NCBI GenBank assembly: GCA_030019105.1
Contig: JASEGY010000221.1
Location: 1-6,316 of the forward strand
Reading direction: 5' to 3'
DNA length: 6,316 bases
Source: a bacterium
Lineage (GTDB): Bacteria > UBA9089 > JASEGY01
Shown: positions 4,916 through 6,316 of the stretch, piece after piece
Layout of the letters: every line of letters starts with the position of its first letter
How positions within the stretch are numbered: position 1 is the stretch's first letter
Program-made: the position numbers and the translations under genes
Notes under the pieces: generated by a model
What the model was told of the DNA's origin: nothing
Database searches by the model: none
Seen by the model: the letters and a program-made list of their open reading frames with translations, nothing else

Positions 4916-5782
4916 TCAAAACCTCATGGTAGCAGAAATATAAAAAGCATCTCTGGCTGCATCCAGATCAGAATCTTTAAGTAAATAAGCAAAATCCAGG
5001 GCCCATCTTTCCTGGCTTATACCTACGCCGCTTCCGACATAATTGTCACTTGCCCCCGCCCGAAGAGTAACAAAATCAAGCATAGTCAATTCAGCTCCAA
5101 GATGATAATCAATGGTTCTATCTCCATTGCCATGGTCTCTTTTATTATTTATGTCAGCCGCTAAGAGTAAGGTTGGATTTATCCGTAAGGCAACTCCAAA
5201 GGTAGAAATAGTATCAAGGTCTTCATCCTTAACCTCAGCGGCTAAATTTTTGACTGACAGCCCGGCTGAAAGGGCAGGATTAAACCGGTAAAGAACAGAC
5301 AGGTCAAGACCGGCTCCTAAACCACCTTCCTTACCTCCCGCAGACAGGCTTAAGAGATTAAGATTGGCCCCCAGGGCTATGTCCGGATAAACCTTACGTC
5401 CAACCGAAATGGTATATATCCTTTCGGCCATGCTGTTTATCTTTATCCCACCTTCAGTCTTACTCTCTAAATCAGCGCCCTGAACAAGATAGCTGAAACC
5501 AATATGACGCTGCACAATAGCAATGTAATTCGTTTTAATGACACCATCGTACCCCTGACCGTGGGTAAAGGTCTCCTCCCGGCAAGTCATGTCCGCTAAT
5601 CCGGCCGGATTGTAATAGGGGGCATTGGCATCATCAGCGATAGCCACAAAGGCCCCGCCCATCGAAAGGGGCCTTACCCCGCTTCCGTCAAATTTGAATC
5701 CGGCTGCTCTGGCCGGAGAAGCGCCGGCTAAAATAGCCATTCCTACAAGTATTGCCATAGATAGTGCTTTGATTTTTGCCAT
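4916..5782 (-). CDS. PorV-like outer-membrane beta-barrel protein (UPF0164/FadL-related)
   Basis: The 288-residue protein is probably a beta-barrel in the outer membrane. Residues 1-26 form a signal peptide (MAKIKALSMA, hydrophobic core, cleavage after SPARA). The mature N-terminus holds the family signature RPLSMGGAFVAIADDANAPYYNPAGLA. The rest alternates amphipathic strands separated by Gly/Asn/Asp turns (IALGANLNLLSL, ALSAGLSVKNLA, LLLAADINNK, HLGAELTML) and ends in FYISATMRF, the C-terminal Phe recognised by the BAM machinery. The start at 5782 is preferred over the ATG at 5797, because that ATG overlaps the Shine-Dalgarno GGAGGT (5791-5796). Members of this group work as barrel chaperone/shuttle or transport proteins (PorV in type IX secretion, FadL in lipid uptake); no partner is present here. 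It has no 18-bp insertions. Confidence 0.85.
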   Translation of the reverse strand: MAKIKALSMAILVGMAILAGASPARAAGFKFDGSGVRPLSMGGAFVAIADDANAPYYNPAGLADMTCREETFTHGQGYDGVIKTNYIAIVQRHIGFSYLVQGADLESKTEGGIKINSMAERIYTISVGRKVYPDIALGANLNLLSLSAGGKEGGLGAGLDLSVLYRFNPALSAGLSVKNLAAEVKDEDLDTISTFGVALRINPTLLLAADINNKRDHGNGDRTIDYHLGAELTMLDFVTLRAGASDNYVGSGVGISQERWALDFAYLLKDSDLDAARDAFYISATMRF

Positions 5783-5798
5783 GATTTTTACCTCCATT

Positions 5799-5980
5799 AT
5801 TACTTGGTATCCTCTTCAAATCTATTGGTGTATCTGGTTGTAAGTTGTAAGTTGTAAGTTGTAAGTTGTAAGTTGTAAGTTGTAAGTTAACCGTCACAGC
5901 AGCGAACCTGCAACCTGCAACCTGCAACCTATCAACTTACAACAGATACCCATTAAATTTGAAGAGGATACATTACTTGG
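5799..5980. mobile_element. MITE-like heptad hairpin with direct-repeat flanks ATTACTTG(G)
   Basis: Terminal inverted repeats GTATCCTCTTCAAAT (5807-5821) and its complement ending at 5971 bound a 165-bp element. The flanking direct repeat is ATTACTTG at 5799-5806 and 5972-5979 (9 bp if the next G is counted). Inside, seven GTTGTAA units (5837-5885) face three AACCTGC units (5905-5925) and AACCTAT...CAACTTACAAC, so the whole element can fold into a long stem. It lies 10 bp upstream of the Shine-Dalgarno of the PorV-like gene, placing the hairpin in that gene's leader or promoter. Confidence 0.9.
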
Positions 5981-6262
5981 TTGCTGCCACAAAAGATACG
6001 GAGAAGGACTACGATTATTACTATGACAGGGGCTGCGATTAGTTCCTCTGCTTTCGTCTTCTCCGCATCCCACAAAACCAATCGATTTCGGATTTCTGAT
6101 TGCAGATTTTGGATTAAATTTTATAATCCGCAATCCGCATTCCGCATTCCGCAATCATATCGGTTCTCTGAGGTGCGGAGAACTATTGCGATCATTGCTG
6201 CGATCCTTACTTAGAACCTTGCTTCGATTTTCCCCGTACCTTAAGTGACATGGTTTAAATTG
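5981..6262. other. Non-coding spacer upstream of the PorV-like gene
   Basis: No credible gene is seen on either strand; open frames here only read through repeats. Besides the inverted repeat at 6059-6182, the octamer GCTGCGAT occurs at 6032-6039 and 6197-6204, roughly bracketing that repeat. No consensus promoter for the PorV-like gene was found here. Confidence 0.5.
6059..6182. repeat. Inverted repeat built of GATTNNN heptads
   Basis: The left arm starts TTCTCCGCA and the right arm ends in TGCGGAGAA. Between them lie five 7-bp steps (GATTTCG, GATTTCT, GATTGCA, GATTTTG, GATTAAA; 6084-6118) opposed by AATCCGC twice and ATTCCGC twice (6125-6152). The arms are imperfectly complementary, giving a hairpin of about 120 nt. 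The immediate 8-bp flanks (CTTTCGTC, CTATTGCG) do not match. Confidence 0.8.
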
Positions 6263-6316
6263 GGCCTTGTTCATCGTTTCGGCCACTCAAGTCGAAAATG
6301 GGAAATGGGAAATTAG
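6263..6316 (+). repeat. Heptad-hairpin element, copy 3 (cut by the window end)
   Basis: GGCCTTGTTCATCGTTTCGG followed by CCACTCAAGTCGAAAATGGG and GGAAATTAG repeats the start of the element at 3954 in the same orientation, with only a few substitutions. The rest lies beyond the window. Confidence 0.9.

Noticed and set aside
4758..4943. Plus-strand open frame with repeated TAEQALQLQSGQN
   Set aside because: Translation of the 39-bp tandem inside the MITE-like element; no ribosome site, and it runs into the PorV-like gene antisense.
5688..5927. Minus-strand open frame with QLTTYNL repeats
   Set aside because: Read-through of the GTTGTAA array, overlapping the real start of the PorV-like gene in another frame.
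5837..5932. CRISPR array
   Set aside because: The units are 7 bp and contiguous with no unique spacers; the structure is an inverted tandem array.
5894..6154. Minus-strand open frame starting MRNAECGLRI
   Set aside because: Built from the GATTNNN heptads and the adjacent hairpin; no family pattern.

Overview
The window looks like a piece of a chromosome or scaffold from a Gram-negative, little-studied environmental bacterium. Signs of an outer membrane are a type VI secretion (T6SS) sheath gene, a secreted LysM protein and a PorV-like beta-barrel with a C-terminal Phe. The phylum cannot be fixed from sequence alone. The density of short-period hairpin repeats is what one sees in many uncultured lineages (Omnitrophota-, Planctomycetota- or Desulfobacterota-like genomes); this is a low-confidence guess. 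All five credible genes are on the minus strand. The only plus-strand coding trace is a decayed transposase tail at the left edge.

Layout, left to right: 1-380 transposase C-terminal remnant; 381-592 non-coding, probably the IS end; 593-1720 (minus) a TssB-TssC sheath fusion whose TssC half stops early; 1721-2111 repeat-filled spacer; 2112-2957 (minus) unknown alpha/beta protein; 2958-3094 heptad repeats plus a strong terminator; 3095-3832 (minus) LysM/coiled-coil/membrane-tail protein with a consensus promoter; 3954-4161 nested repeats; 4172-4654 (minus) degenerate, C-terminally short GGDEF protein; 4701-4868 small inverted-repeat element with an 8-bp target duplication; 4916-5782 (minus) PorV-like outer-membrane barrel; 5799-6316 three more repeat elements, the last cut by the window end.

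The most striking signal is an 18-bp GC-rich unit (CGCCAGGCCGGCTCGGCC and its reverse complement). It occurs 12 times in five clusters, all inside coding sequence, always in whole multiples of 18 bp, in both orientations and in four of its six possible reading phases. The unit has no stop codon in any of its six frames, so it can enter a gene in any phase without breaking it. By contrast every intergenic gap carries short-period (mostly 7-bp) arrays arranged as long hairpins. Two of these hairpins have inverted ends flanked by 8-bp direct repeats, as expected of non-autonomous transposable elements. The window therefore seems to hold two populations of invasive repeat: one that tolerates coding DNA and one that fills the spaces between genes.

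Functionally the genes do not form one clear operon. Each has its own Shine-Dalgarno, a terminator separates the LysM gene from the unknown gene, and repeats separate the rest. The T6SS sheath fusion, unknown protein, LysM protein and degenerate GGDEF protein could be remnants or accessory parts of a contractile secretion locus, but only the sheath gene is recognisable as such.
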